Shown: positions 7,362 through 16,405 of the stretch, piece after piece | Numbering within the stretch: position 1 is the first letter of the stretch | How the letters are laid out: every line of letters starts with the position of its first letter | Assembly (NCBI GenBank): GCA_051877895.1 | Contig: JBJEJI010000013.1 | Location: 1-22,313, forward strand | Length of the DNA stretch: 22,313 nt | Direction of reading: 5' to 3' | DNA from: UBA3775 sp051877895 | Lineage (GTDB): Bacteria; Bacillota; Clostridia; Lachnospirales; Lachnospiraceae | Position numbers and translations under genes: made by a program | Notes under the pieces: model-generated | The model's input: only the letters and a program-made list of their open reading frames with translations | Told to the model about the DNA's origin: nothing | Database searches by the model: none

Positions 7362-7395
7362 AGGTTTTTTCTTATTAACACTACAATTCTCACAT
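7338..7395. repeat. Nine-base inverted repeat flanking the yicC promoter -35 region
   Basis: ATGTGAGAA (7338-7346) and TTCTCACAT (7387-7395) are perfect inverse copies 40 bases apart. One arm overlaps the spacer next to the -10 box and the other abuts the alr stop. This could be a paired operator or a weak long-loop hairpin. No regulator is known to me for this motif. Confidence 0.35.
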
Positions 7396-7396
7396 T

Positions 7397-8515
7397 TTAT
7401 TCATATATACGAGGTACACGCTTACCTATATCGCATAAAACCTCATAGCTGATAGTGTTACATTCAACTGCAATATCATCAGCAGAAATGGAACAATCAC
7501 TGCTTTTTCCAAGAAGTATTACATCATTTTCAATTGTAACATCCTGAATGCCTGTTATATCCACCATTATCTGATCCATGCAAACCCTGCCAAGTACCTT
7601 TGCATATTGGTTATTAATGATTACTTTTCCCTTATTGGAAAGCAGTCTTGGATAACCGTCTGCATAACCTACACTGACTGTTGCAACCACAGTTTCTTTA
7701 TCTAATACACAAGTCGCACCATAACTGACAGTATCACCTTTATGAAGGGTTTTAATATTAGTTACATGAGCATGCCATTCAAGTGCAGGATTAATATTTA
7801 TTCTGTTAATGTCAACTTCTGACGAAGGCAAATATCCATACATTGATATACCTGCCCTGACCATGTTATACCTGTAAGTATCAAAATCAATAATTCCTGC
7901 GGAATTTGCAATGTGAACAATTTTAATAGAGTATTTCAATGAAACCTTTTTTATAAATTCCTCGAAAATTTCAACCTGTTTTTCAGTAAATTTCTTATCA
8001 CTTTCATCAGCACATGCAAAATGTGAAAAAGCACCCTCTACTTCAATATCAGGCAAGTCAAAAACAGCTATTGCCTCATTAATACTCTCATCTGTATTTC
8101 TAAAACCTATTCTTCCCATTCCGGTATCAACCGCAATATGAATTTTTGCTCTTTTACCACACTCCCCTGCAATCCGGTTTAAAAGTTCCGCATCCTCATA
8201 ACGATAAATAACAGGAGTTATATTCTGTTCAATCAGAATCTTATACTCACTGTGAGAAGTGTAACCAAGAATTAATATTCTGTTATTAATCCCTGCATTT
8301 CGAAGTTCAACAGCTTCTTCTACGGTTGCAACACCAAAAAAGTCAGCTTCTGTTTTAAGCGCATTTGCCACCATTACGGCACCATGTCCATAAGCATCTG
8401 CCTTAATAACAGCAAGCACTAATGTATCTTCAGATACTAAACTCTTCATTTTAATTAAATTATCTTTTATTATGCCGGTATTAACCACAGCATATGTTCT
8501 GTTATATTTTTCCAT
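7397..8515 (-). CDS. alr: Alanine racemase
   Basis: This 372-residue fold-type III PLP enzyme makes D-alanine for peptidoglycan. The PLP lysine is Lys38 in AVIKADAYGHGA, and the second catalytic base is Tyr265 in TVSYGATCVL, matching the numbering of the Geobacillus enzyme. Substrate-site residues in RVCMDQIMVDIT and the C-terminal ISYEVLCDIGKRVPRIYE are intact. Length is typical. It is the last gene of the glyA-to-alr run, 16 bases after the ABC permease, with only a weak AGGG ribosome binding site (CAGGGT), so it may depend on translational coupling. The promoter of yicC begins just beyond it. Confidence 0.96.
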   Translation of the reverse strand: MEKYNRTYAVVNTGIIKDNLIKMKSLVSEDTLVLAVIKADAYGHGAVMVANALKTEADFFGVATVEEAVELRNAGINNRILILGYTSHSEYKILIEQNITPVIYRYEDAELLNRIAGECGKRAKIHIAVDTGMGRIGFRNTDESINEAIAVFDLPDIEVEGAFSHFACADESDKKFTEKQVEIFEEFIKKVSLKYSIKIVHIANSAGIIDFDTYRYNMVRAGISMYGYLPSSEVDINRININPALEWHAHVTNIKTLHKGDTVSYGATCVLDKETVVATVSVGYADGYPRLLSNKGKVIINNQYAKVLGRVCMDQIMVDITGIQDVTIENDVILLGKSSDCSISADDIAVECNTISYEVLCDIGKRVPRIYE

Positions 8516-8531
8516 ACCCTGAAACTAATTC

Positions 8532-11354
8532 CTATTCAATAGATTTTAAAGACTCAGACATATTAACAGCTGCAATTTTTCTTCTCATAAACAATTCAAC
8601 AATAATAGAAAATAAAAAAGTAAGGGCTGCACTGAAAATATATGATGACAAATCAACATGAACATTAAAACATATTAAATCAACTTTGATTTTACTCATA
8701 ACAACTCTGTGCATAAAATAACCTGTGGGAAGACCGCAAAGAGTACCAAATAATGTAAGAATAAGATTTTCCCTGAAAACATATCCCGATGTTTCATTTT
8801 TGAAGAATCCAAGAACTTTAATTGTTGCAATTTCTCTTACTCTTTCCATAATGTTTATGTTGTTTAAATTATAAAGAACAACAAACGCCAGTACTGCTGC
8901 ACAGACAATTACAAGATATACAATGACATCCAGACTTTTAATCACTTCATTAAAGTAATCTCTTGAAACCTGTGTTGCCGATACTCCTGAAACATTTTCA
9001 ATTCCGCTAAGCTCTGTTATTTTTTCATATACATCGATTCCTTCAGCTGTATTAGCTAAAATGCAGTTGTAATATGGCTGAGAACCATATCCGTTTACAT
9101 ATCCATTTTTGGTAATAAACACAAAATTTTTTACATAGTTTTCATATATACCTGAAATAGTATAGCTTTCCTCCTGCAAATTGTCAAAACTTATTATTAT
9201 TTCATCACCAATTTCGGCATTTATACTTTCTGACAAATTACGGCTTATAATACATTCCTTGTCATCTGAAAGTCTGATTTTCCCATTTTCATCAGAAAGG
9301 TTAATAAATCCATCAAGTTCGGTAAGTTCATCACATGTAACAAGTGAAATACTTTTCTTTTTATCATTAAGACTAATATCTGCAGTATGCAGAGCAATAC
9401 TAATGCTACTGTCTGTACAAGCGTTGATATCAGATATCAAAGTTGAATTCTCTTCTTCAGACAGATTATCATTGGCGGATATAAGAAAATCATAAATTTC
9501 GATACGGTCATACTGATCATTACATACAGAAGAAATAGAATCCTGAATTCCAAAGCCAATAACAAGAAGTGCAGTGCAACCTGCAATTCCTATAAGCATC
9601 ATAAAAAACCTCTTTTTATATCTAAAGCAGTTTCGAATAGATACTTTATGAAGGAACGGAACTCTATCCCAAATCACCTTTATTCTTTCAAGAAATACTC
9701 TTTTCCCGGGAGCCGGTGCTTTTGGACGTATCATTTCTGCCGGTTCTTCGTTCATTACCCTGTAACAGGTAAAAACGGTACTGCCTACGAGAACCGCAAC
9801 TGAAACCAGAATTGAAAGAGCCAGTATGGAATAATCATGAATTATATTCAAATCGGAAGAATATGTATACATGACTGAGTAGGCCTTCCAGATAACAGTT
9901 GGAAACAAATAGCTACCGATATAAAATCCTAAAACGGATCCGATTATTGCAGCACTTAAACTGTAAAAAATATACTTTCCAAAAATAGTTCTTTTGGAAT
10001 ACCCCAATGCTTTAAAAACACCTATCTGGGTCCTTTCTTCTTCAACCATCCGGCTCATGGTTGTTATGCATACAAGAGATGCAACCAGAACAAAAAACAC
10101 AGGGAAAATATATGCAATTGATGCAACAATATCAGCGTTATCTTTATAGGTTGCATAACCTTCATTAGCTTCTCTGTCAAGAGCATATACTTTAAGTTCA
10201 CCCAAGTCTTCCGACATGATATATTCATTTTCCTGTAATTCTGAAAGACTTTCATCAAGCTGCTGCTTTGTTTCATCTAAAGCAGATTTAGTCTCAAGCA
10301 AAACAGAATCTGTCATTTCTGTAAGCAATTCAAGAGATGTTTTTGCTTCGTTTAAAGTATAAAGCTGACTTTCAATACCTTTGACAGCTGAATCGTTTCC
10401 GTATTGAATGTTTTCTTCTTTGTATTCCAGAAGAATTTCATACTGTTCATTTATAGCTGCCAACTGGTTTTTATCAGCCTCATTTACATCATAAGAATAA
10501 TTATACTGTTCCAGCGCCTCTTCATACTGTGCACAAGCATTATTATATACTTCTAAGGCATCAGTGTATGCAGTCTGAGCATCTGAAATCTCATCAGAAA
10601 GTTCATTGTATCTTATTTCTGCAAGGTCATAGGCAAGGTTTTCCATATAATCATGACGTTCATCAATAATACGGTTGTAGTCATCTTCATAAATATAATA
10701 TCCGTCCTGAAAATCAACAAAAATCTGTGAATAATAATCTATGCTAAAGCAGGCAAAATCAACAAAAATATACGAATGAATAGAACCATTTCCTACGCTT
10801 GTAGTTCCTCTCTGGTAACTTAAATATAAAGGGGAATTAACAATACCGGTTACTGTTAATTCTTTATATACCATATTATCAAGAGATTCTTCCGAATTAT
10901 CAGAAGAAATACGTATTTTCTGACCAATATAGCTTTCGTCATAATACCTTCCATCAATAACACACTCATCTGCGGTTTCAGGAAGCCTGCCTTCTTTTAA
11001 TTCTAAAATGTTGATTTCATCTGTTATACTGTGTATTCTGACAACATAGTTTGAATCTACATCATCGGATACAATCATGTCCTGATAATACGCACCGCAA
11101 ACATTAAATGCCTGACTCTCTTTACGTAATTCAAAAACATCATTTGAAGAAAAGCCTACTGTTGAGACTAAAGAAAAATCATAAAAATTATATGTATTAT
11201 AATAATCGTTTGCTGTATCAATCATATCAACAGTTGATATTTTTAAACCTGCATAAAATACAACACCAAGAGTAACAATACATATCAAAGCCATATATCT
11301 GCCAAAACTGTTACCAATAGTTCTAAAAACATTTTTTAAGAAACTTTTACGCAT
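8532..11354 (-). CDS. Large FtsX/MacB-type ABC transporter permease with coiled-coil outer domain
   Basis: This 940-residue membrane protein appears to have two FtsX permease units. A first membrane segment (about residues 17-40) precedes an outer domain of some 370 residues whose second half (about 240-385) is Glu/Gln/Ala/Leu-rich and probably coiled coil. Three membrane segments follow (around 410-535), then a second unit with a membrane segment near 585-605, an outer domain of about 175 residues, and three more segments. Each unit carries the FtsX-like signature near a membrane exit (RTQIGVFKALGYSKRT and REIATIKVLGFFKNE). The start is set at ATG 11354, six bases after GGAG; an upstream in-frame TTG (11366) overlaps that site and is unlikely. 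It follows its ATPase by 16 bases. The substrate is unknown; lipid, peptide or lipoprotein handling is possible. Confidence 0.85.
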   Translation of the reverse strand: MRKSFLKNVFRTIGNSFGRYMALICIVTLGVVFYAGLKISTVDMIDTANDYYNTYNFYDFSLVSTVGFSSNDVFELRKESQAFNVCGAYYQDMIVSDDVDSNYVVRIHSITDEINILELKEGRLPETADECVIDGRYYDESYIGQKIRISSDNSEESLDNMVYKELTVTGIVNSPLYLSYQRGTTSVGNGSIHSYIFVDFACFSIDYYSQIFVDFQDGYYIYEDDYNRIIDERHDYMENLAYDLAEIRYNELSDEISDAQTAYTDALEVYNNACAQYEEALEQYNYSYDVNEADKNQLAAINEQYEILLEYKEENIQYGNDSAVKGIESQLYTLNEAKTSLELLTEMTDSVLLETKSALDETKQQLDESLSELQENEYIMSEDLGELKVYALDREANEGYATYKDNADIVASIAYIFPVFFVLVASLVCITTMSRMVEEERTQIGVFKALGYSKRTIFGKYIFYSLSAAIIGSVLGFYIGSYLFPTVIWKAYSVMYTYSSDLNIIHDYSILALSILVSVAVLVGSTVFTCYRVMNEEPAEMIRPKAPAPGKRVFLERIKVIWDRVPFLHKVSIRNCFRYKKRFFMMLIGIAGCTALLVIGFGIQDSISSVCNDQYDRIEIYDFLISANDNLSEEENSTLISDINACTDSSISIALHTADISLNDKKKSISLVTCDELTELDGFINLSDENGKIRLSDDKECIISRNLSESINAEIGDEIIISFDNLQEESYTISGIYENYVKNFVFITKNGYVNGYGSQPYYNCILANTAEGIDVYEKITELSGIENVSGVSATQVSRDYFNEVIKSLDVIVYLVIVCAAVLAFVVLYNLNNINIMERVREIATIKVLGFFKNETSGYVFRENLILTLFGTLCGLPTGYFMHRVVMSKIKVDLICFNVHVDLSSYIFSAALTFLFSIIVELFMRRKIAAVNMSESLKSIE

Positions 11355-11370
11355 GACATACTCCAAACAT

Positions 11371-12072
11371 TTACCATTCTATATCATCAATAGACTTCTT
11401 GACCGGATTTAGGTACATTTCCTCAACCAGACCATTTTTCACCTTAATTACACGATCAGCCATGGCAGTGAGAGCTGAATTATGGGTAATAATTACAACC
11501 GTCATTTTGGTTTCTTCTGCCGTAGTCTGTAAAAGCTTTAATATCTGTTTTCCTGTATTATAATCCAGTGCTCCCGTTGGTTCGTCACAGAGAAGAAGCT
11601 TTGGATTTTTCGCAAGTGCTCTTGCAATTGCAACTCTTTGCTGTTCTCCTCCGGAAAGCTGTGATGGGAAATTATTCATTCTGTCTTCCAGACCTACATC
11701 TGCAAGAATTTTTTTTGCAGGCAGAGAATTTTTACAAATCTGTGACGCCAGTTCAACATTTTCCTTTGCTGTTAAATTTTGTACAAGATTATAAAACTGA
11801 AAAACAAAACCGATATCCTGACGACGATAAAGAGTAAGCTGTCTTTCTTTATATTTTGAAATATCATAGCCGTCGAGAGTAACACTTCCTTCAGTGAGTT
11901 CATCCATTCCACCAAGTATATTCAGAATAGTTGTTTTCCCTGCACCGCTTGCACCTACAATAACACATATCTCTCCCTTTTCAATTTCAAAATTGATTCC
12001 CCTTAGTGCTTCAATAGTAACTTCACCCATGTGATAAACTTTTTTTACATCTTTAAATTCTACATAAGCCAT
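11371..12072 (-). CDS. ABC transporter ATPase, LolD/MacB type
   Basis: This 233-residue nucleotide-binding subunit pairs with the FtsX-type permease immediately downstream. Walker A is GASGAGKT (40-47), the Q-loop glutamine is Gln92, the signature is LSGGEQ (139-144), Walker B is LLLCDEP (159-165) followed by TGALD, and the switch histidine is His197. The spacing and the FQFYNLV sequence after the Q-loop are typical of the MacB/LolD group, which drives mechanotransmission rather than classical transport. The ATG at 12072 has GGAG seven bases upstream. It lies 14 bases after topB in the same operon. Confidence 0.92.
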   Translation of the reverse strand: MAYVEFKDVKKVYHMGEVTIEALRGINFEIEKGEICVIVGASGAGKTTILNILGGMDELTEGSVTLDGYDISKYKERQLTLYRRQDIGFVFQFYNLVQNLTAKENVELASQICKNSLPAKKILADVGLEDRMNNFPSQLSGGEQQRVAIARALAKNPKLLLCDEPTGALDYNTGKQILKLLQTTAEETKMTVVIITHNSALTAMADRVIKVKNGLVEEMYLNPVKKSIDDIEW

Positions 12073-12086
12073 TGCTTTTCTCCACT

Positions 12087-14165
12087 TTATCTTTTAACAG
12101 ATTTGTAATTCTGAGCACATTTTGAAAAAGCACTTTTTAAATACATTGAATTATTACTATGTTTAACCTGATTTGTCCATTTAGTAATATACTCCTCAAG
12201 CTTTTTCATGTACTCTTCCTTTGTTATTTGACCTTCAGCAACATAATTTAATCCTTTTTCCCAGCTGGCTGTAAGATCTGCATTTAAAAGAGACTTAATC
12301 GAGGCATATACAACCTCATAGACCATTTCACCCAGAAGAGTAGGCGTAATAATCTGCGTCCTGCTATTTAATGAAAGATAATTTATCTTAAACAATTTGT
12401 TAAGTATTTCTGCTCTGGTAGCACTGGTTCCGATACCACTTCCTTTAATTTGAGCCCTTAATTCTTCGTCTTCGATAAACTGTCCGGCTTTTTCCATTGT
12501 AAGGATTAATGAACCGGAATTATATCTTTTTGGAGGAGCTGTCTCTCCTTCTTTTATTATAAGAGAATTAATAGAAATACTCATTCCCTTTTTTAAACTG
12601 TTTACGCGTTCAAATGCACTACTGTCAAAAACTTCTTCTCTGTCTTCCTTATCATCCTTGTTATCTTTTGACTTATCATAATTATTCTGACCGGTAATAT
12701 TTAAATATCCGGGTTCTTTCAAGGTCTTAAAATTAGCCTGAAATACCTCTCCATTTATTTTTACAGAAAGAGAAATCTTCTTAAAAACAGCCGAAGGAAA
12801 AAATACAGAAAGAAAACGTCTTACTATTTTATCATAAACCAATCTTGACAGGTTTGAAAGCGAAGAAAGTGCGCTAAATCCCTGTCCTGTAGGTATAATA
12901 GCATAATGGTCTGTAATCTGTGAGTCATTTACATATTTTGTCTTTTCTATTCCCTGATAAGTTTTATTGTTTATAATATAGTCAGTAAATTCTTTATATT
13001 CATTTAATTTACCTACACCGGAAATATTTTTGGTTATTTCTTTTGCAACAGCAGAAGACATAACTCTTGCATCTGTTCTTGGATATGTTACAAGCTTCTT
13101 CTCATATAATTCCTGAACAATTTTTAAAGTTTCATCCGGACTTATTTTAAAACTCTGAGAACATTCATTCTGTAATTCCGCCAGGTTGAAAAGCATAGGC
13201 GGATTTTTCTTTTCATCCTTCTTTTCAATAGAATCAATAAAGCCTGATAACTTATTACAGGAATAATTTTCCTGGTACTTTTCAAGTTTATCTTTTCCTG
13301 TAATTTGAGGATTTTCCATTGTTGCTCCAACATAGGATACAAATTCTCTTGCATTTTCAAGTTTTAAAAATCCCACATCTTTATACAAGGAATTTGAAGC
13401 AAAGTATTTTGATGACTCAACAGCTTTAAAAAAACCTTCTATTTTAAGATCATCTCCCATTAATGCAGAAATCTTATAAAAAGGGGTTTTTACAAAGTCC
13501 CTTATTTCTCTTTCACGACGAACAACGATTCCAAGTACGCATGTCATTACCCTGCCTACCGAGATAGCAGACCACTTTGAGGTTTGAAGAGCATTTTGAA
13601 TCAGATTACCATATTTCAAAGTTAAAACACGGGAAAAATTAATACCCATAAGATAATCTTCTTTTGCTCTTAAATATGCAGCATCAGAAAGATTGTCATA
13701 TGCAGATAAGGGTTTAGCCTCTTTTATTCCACGTAAGATTTCTTCCTCTGTCTGTGAGTCGATCCACACTCTCCTGCGTTCTTTATCAGCAGGAACCCTG
13801 GCCATATTATCTACAAGTCGGTATATATATTCACCTTCACGCCCTGAGTCGGTACATACATATATAGTATCAACATCCTGACGATTTAAAAGACTACTGA
13901 CAATATCAAACTGTTTAGAAACAGACGGAATCACCTCATACAGATATTCCTCAGGCAAAAAAGGCAGTGTATCAATTGACCATTTTTTTAAAGCCGGATC
14001 ATAGGAGTCGGGATAACTCATTGTAACAAGATGACCTACACACCAGGTAACAATAATATTGCTACCTTCCAAATATCCGTTTTTACGCTCTGTATTTACT
14101 TTTAAAGCCTTGGCAAATTCTGCAGCGACACTGGGTTTTTCTGCAATAAAAATACTTTTTCCCAT
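12087..14165 (-). CDS. topB: DNA topoisomerase III (type IA)
   Basis: This 692-residue enzyme relaxes and decatenates DNA by single-strand passage. The N-terminal TOPRIM domain shows FIAEKPSV (6-13) and the acidic metal site TDSGREGEYI (105-114), the TopB-like variant of the type IA motif. The catalytic tyrosine is Tyr361 in VTYPRTDAR. SVGRVMTCVLGIVV near 202 and the GIGTSATRAEI motif further on are also family-typical. The protein ends without Cys-type zinc fingers, as is usual for short Firmicute TopB forms. No conjugation or mobility gene is near, so this looks like a chromosomal copy. Its ribosome binding site (GGGATGAG) is weak and a large hairpin ends 13 bases upstream of the start. Confidence 0.92.
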   Translation of the reverse strand: MGKSIFIAEKPSVAAEFAKALKVNTERKNGYLEGSNIIVTWCVGHLVTMSYPDSYDPALKKWSIDTLPFLPEEYLYEVIPSVSKQFDIVSSLLNRQDVDTIYVCTDSGREGEYIYRLVDNMARVPADKERRRVWIDSQTEEEILRGIKEAKPLSAYDNLSDAAYLRAKEDYLMGINFSRVLTLKYGNLIQNALQTSKWSAISVGRVMTCVLGIVVRREREIRDFVKTPFYKISALMGDDLKIEGFFKAVESSKYFASNSLYKDVGFLKLENAREFVSYVGATMENPQITGKDKLEKYQENYSCNKLSGFIDSIEKKDEKKNPPMLFNLAELQNECSQSFKISPDETLKIVQELYEKKLVTYPRTDARVMSSAVAKEITKNISGVGKLNEYKEFTDYIINNKTYQGIEKTKYVNDSQITDHYAIIPTGQGFSALSSLSNLSRLVYDKIVRRFLSVFFPSAVFKKISLSVKINGEVFQANFKTLKEPGYLNITGQNNYDKSKDNKDDKEDREEVFDSSAFERVNSLKKGMSISINSLIIKEGETAPPKRYNSGSLILTMEKAGQFIEDEELRAQIKGSGIGTSATRAEILNKLFKINYLSLNSRTQIITPTLLGEMVYEVVYASIKSLLNADLTASWEKGLNYVAEGQITKEEYMKKLEEYITKWTNQVKHSNNSMYLKSAFSKCAQNYKSVKR

Positions 14166-14178
14166 CTCATCCCAATCT

Positions 14179-14227
14179 AAAGCAGCCTCTAACAGAAAAA
14201 TAAAAATTCTGCACAGAGGCTCGCTTT
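14179..14227 (-). other. Large imperfect hairpin between the lipoprotein gene and topB
   Basis: AAAGC plus AGCCTCT (14179-14190) pairs with AGAGGCT and GCTTT (14215-14227) with one bulged base, and CAGAA (14193-14197) pairs with TTCTG (14207-14211) after a small internal loop. It occupies almost all of the gap and stops 13 bases before the topB start. There is no U run, so an attenuator, processing site or translational brake is more likely than a full terminator. Confidence 0.5.
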
Positions 14228-14234
14228 ATAAATA

Positions 14235-14978
14235 TTATTTCTGTTTTCTGTTACTACCGTTTACGGTCTTATTTTTCTTATTTAATTTCTGCAAAGCAAA
14301 AATAAAATAGAAAATAAGAGCAAAAATTACTATTAATGCAACAACAATCATAACAACAGCAAGTAAACTCACTTCTTCATCTTCAATGAAGTCAAGTGAA
14401 TCTATAGATGCAGCCTGAACAGGTGTAAAATCATTTTTATCAGAAGATAATACTTCATACAGAACACCATCATATACACCATATGTCTGGGTGGTTGTTT
14501 CACCATATCTTGTAATATAAGTGCACTTTATAAATTTATCGGAACGCTCATAGGTACCTGTAATTTTATAATCATAAATATTTTCCTGATAAATATGCTT
14601 CTCCATTGTACCATCAGAGTTAAAGGTAATGGTTGTCCTGGTACCATCATAAACGGCCACATCAAACTTATCCTCAGCAGGAATCTTTTTATCATTTCCA
14701 TCATATGACATAAAGAAAAGATAATTATCATCAACCAGATAACCGGTAGTTTTTCCACCAACGGTATCTGTAAATGTCACTTTATCATCGTTAAGAGTGT
14801 ATGTTCCTTCTAATCCGGCGTTATTGTAAAAATCACCATCTTTTTCAAGTCTGATGTAGTACTCAGACGGACTGGTAACCATGCTGTAATAAATGGTTGT
14901 TTCATCTACTCTGTTACCACATCCCACAAGAAAACAGGAACAGACAAAAATAATTAATAAACCAATTTTATTCTTCAT
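14235..14978 (-). CDS. Putative lipoprotein with C-terminal membrane segment
   Basis: A 247-residue protein of unknown function. The N terminus is a lipoprotein signal: basic MKNK, a hydrophobic core, then lipobox LVGC with Cys20 as the lipidated residue. The middle (about 25-195) is rich in Thr, Tyr, Asp and Gly and contains repeated short beta-like stretches such as GTYTLNDDKV, TTITFNSDGTM and ITGTYERSD, which suggests a small beta-sheet domain of two or three related units. Near the C terminus is a strong membrane segment (about 203-227) followed by a basic tail, so the protein may be anchored at both ends. The ATG at 14978 has GGGG five bases upstream; the in-frame TTG at 14993 would spoil the signal peptide. 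It lies 15 bases after glyA. Confidence 0.7.
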   Translation of the reverse strand: MKNKIGLLIIFVCSCFLVGCGNRVDETTIYYSMVTSPSEYYIRLEKDGDFYNNAGLEGTYTLNDDKVTFTDTVGGKTTGYLVDDNYLFFMSYDGNDKKIPAEDKFDVAVYDGTRTTITFNSDGTMEKHIYQENIYDYKITGTYERSDKFIKCTYITRYGETTTQTYGVYDGVLYEVLSSDKNDFTPVQAASIDSLDFIEDEEVSLLAVVMIVVALIVIFALIFYFIFALQKLNKKNKTVNGSNRKQK

Positions 14979-14993
14979 AAATTCCCCGTTCAA

Positions 14994-16241
14994 TTACTCA
15001 TAAAGAGGATATTTCTCAGTAAGCGACTTAACGATATCATAAGCTTTTGCAGCTGCAGCTTCATCTGTAGGATTCTTAAGCACAAGTGCAATTGCTTCTG
15101 CAATAAGATCCATGTCATCAGTATTCATTCCTCTGCTTGTAACAGCAGCTGTACCAAGACGTACACCACTTGTAACAAATGGTTTCTGAGGATCATTTGG
15201 AATTGTATTTTTGTTACATGTAATATGCACAGCATCAAGAAGTTTTTCTGCTTCTTTTCCTGTAACATCAAGACCTCTTAAATCAACAAGCATAAGGTGA
15301 TTATCAGTTCCACCACTGACAATGTTAATTTCTCTTTTAAGAAGGCCGTTACAAAGTGCCTGTGCATTATCAATAATTCCCTGTGCATATACTTTGAAGC
15401 TTGGATCAAGTGCTTCTTTAAAGCATACTGCTTTTGCAGCAATTACATGCATAAGAGGTCCTCCCTGAATTCCAGGGAACACACTTCTGTTAAATTTATG
15501 CTCATCTGCAAATTCCTGGCTTGAAAGAATCATTCCTCCTCTTGGTCCGCGAAGTGTCTTATGGGTGGTGGTAGTTGTAACATGTGCATAAGGAATTGGA
15601 CTTTCATGAAGTCCTGCTGCAACAAGACCGGCAATATGAGCCATGTCTACCATAAGATAAGCTCCTACCTTGTCCGCAATTTCACGGAAACGCTTAAAGT
15701 CAATTTTTCTTGCATATGCAGAAGCTCCTGCAATAATAAGCGCAGGTTTGCACTCAAGAGCAATCTTCTCTACATTATCATAATCAATAAAGCCATCATC
15801 ATTAACTCCATACGGAACAATATTAAAATAAGTACCGGAGAAGTTTACCGGGCTTCCATGTGTAAGATGACCGCCGTGGTCAAGACTCATACCCATGATG
15901 GTATCACCAGGCTTACAAAGTGCAAACTGAACTGCCATGTTTGCCTGTGCACCGGAATGAGGCTGAACATTTACATATTCAGCACCAAATAATTTCTTTG
16001 CTCTCTCAATAGCAAGATTCTCAGCAATATCTACATACTGACATCCGCCATAGTATCTTTTTCCCGGATAGCCTTCTGCATATTTATTAGTAAGTACACT
16101 GCCCATTGCAGACATAACTGCCTTACTTACCAGGTTCTCGGAAGCAATAAGTTCAATATTTTCTCTTTGTCTGGAAAGCTCAAGGCTGATACTTTCAGCA
16201 AGCTCAGGATCATAATTCTTTACATCATCAAATGAAAACAT
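14994..16241 (-). CDS. glyA: Serine hydroxymethyltransferase
   Basis: This 415-residue PLP enzyme converts serine plus tetrahydrofolate to glycine plus methylene-tetrahydrofolate. The PLP lysine is Lys228 in VTTTTTHKTLRGPRGG, with Asp199 and His202 in MVDMAHIAGLVAAG holding the cofactor ring. NLVSKAVM, TNKYAEGYPGKRYYGGC and HSGAQAN stretches are all conserved. Length is normal. The ATG at 16241 follows AAAGGATATTATT. It is the first gene of the run down to alr and has a promoter at 16301-16329. I saw no glycine riboswitch in the leader. Confidence 0.97.
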   Translation of the reverse strand: MFSFDDVKNYDPELAESISLELSRQRENIELIASENLVSKAVMSAMGSVLTNKYAEGYPGKRYYGGCQYVDIAENLAIERAKKLFGAEYVNVQPHSGAQANMAVQFALCKPGDTIMGMSLDHGGHLTHGSPVNFSGTYFNIVPYGVNDDGFIDYDNVEKIALECKPALIIAGASAYARKIDFKRFREIADKVGAYLMVDMAHIAGLVAAGLHESPIPYAHVTTTTTHKTLRGPRGGMILSSQEFADEHKFNRSVFPGIQGGPLMHVIAAKAVCFKEALDPSFKVYAQGIIDNAQALCNGLLKREINIVSGGTDNHLMLVDLRGLDVTGKEAEKLLDAVHITCNKNTIPNDPQKPFVTSGVRLGTAAVTSRGMNTDDMDLIAEAIALVLKNPTDEAAAAKAYDIVKSLTEKYPLYE

Positions 16242-16300
16242 AATAATATCCTTTCGTGATAAAATAAAATTATAAAGCTTATATAAAGCCGATTTTGTTC

Positions 16301-16329
16301 ATTGTATCACACAATTCATATTTTTCCAA
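16301..16329 (-). promoter_or_regulatory. Promoter of the glyA operon
   Basis: Minus-strand TTGGAA (16324-16329), 17-base spacer, TACAAT (16301-16306), with TG one base before the -10 box. The start would be near 16294, giving a leader of about 53 bases that contains a short direct repeat GCTTTATA. Confidence 0.7.
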
Positions 16330-16352
16330 GTATATCTTTTCTTTTACATCAA

Positions 16353-16381
16353 AAGAACCTCCGGAAAATCCGAAGGTTCTT
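16353..16381 (-). terminator. Intrinsic terminator of the carrier gene
   Basis: AAGAACCT-C-CGGA (16353-16365) pairs with TCCG-A-AGGTTCTT (16369-16381) around a three-base loop, 13 pairs with one G-U in minus-strand RNA. The stem runs into UUCUUUUGAUG. It lies 25 bases after the carrier stop codon and just upstream of the glyA promoter, so it separates the two units. Confidence 0.75.
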
Positions 16382-16405
16382 AACGAAATTATTATATTTC
16401 AGTTA

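Noticed and set aside
7351..7376. AATAAG/CTTATT repeat as an alr terminator
   Set aside because: The stem is six A/T-rich pairs with internal mismatches and contains the yicC -35 box; too weak to call.
11355..11366. Longer permease start at an in-frame TTG
   Set aside because: The TTG overlaps the GGAG site that serves the ATG at 11354, and it adds only four residues.
12087..14165. topB as a sign of an integrative conjugative element
   Set aside because: No relaxase, type IV secretion, integrase or attachment repeat is nearby, and the surrounding genes are housekeeping.
14979..14993. Longer lipoprotein start at an in-frame TTG
   Set aside because: The ATG at 14978 has a well-placed GGGG site and gives a proper signal peptide; the TTG adds an acidic residue ahead of it.
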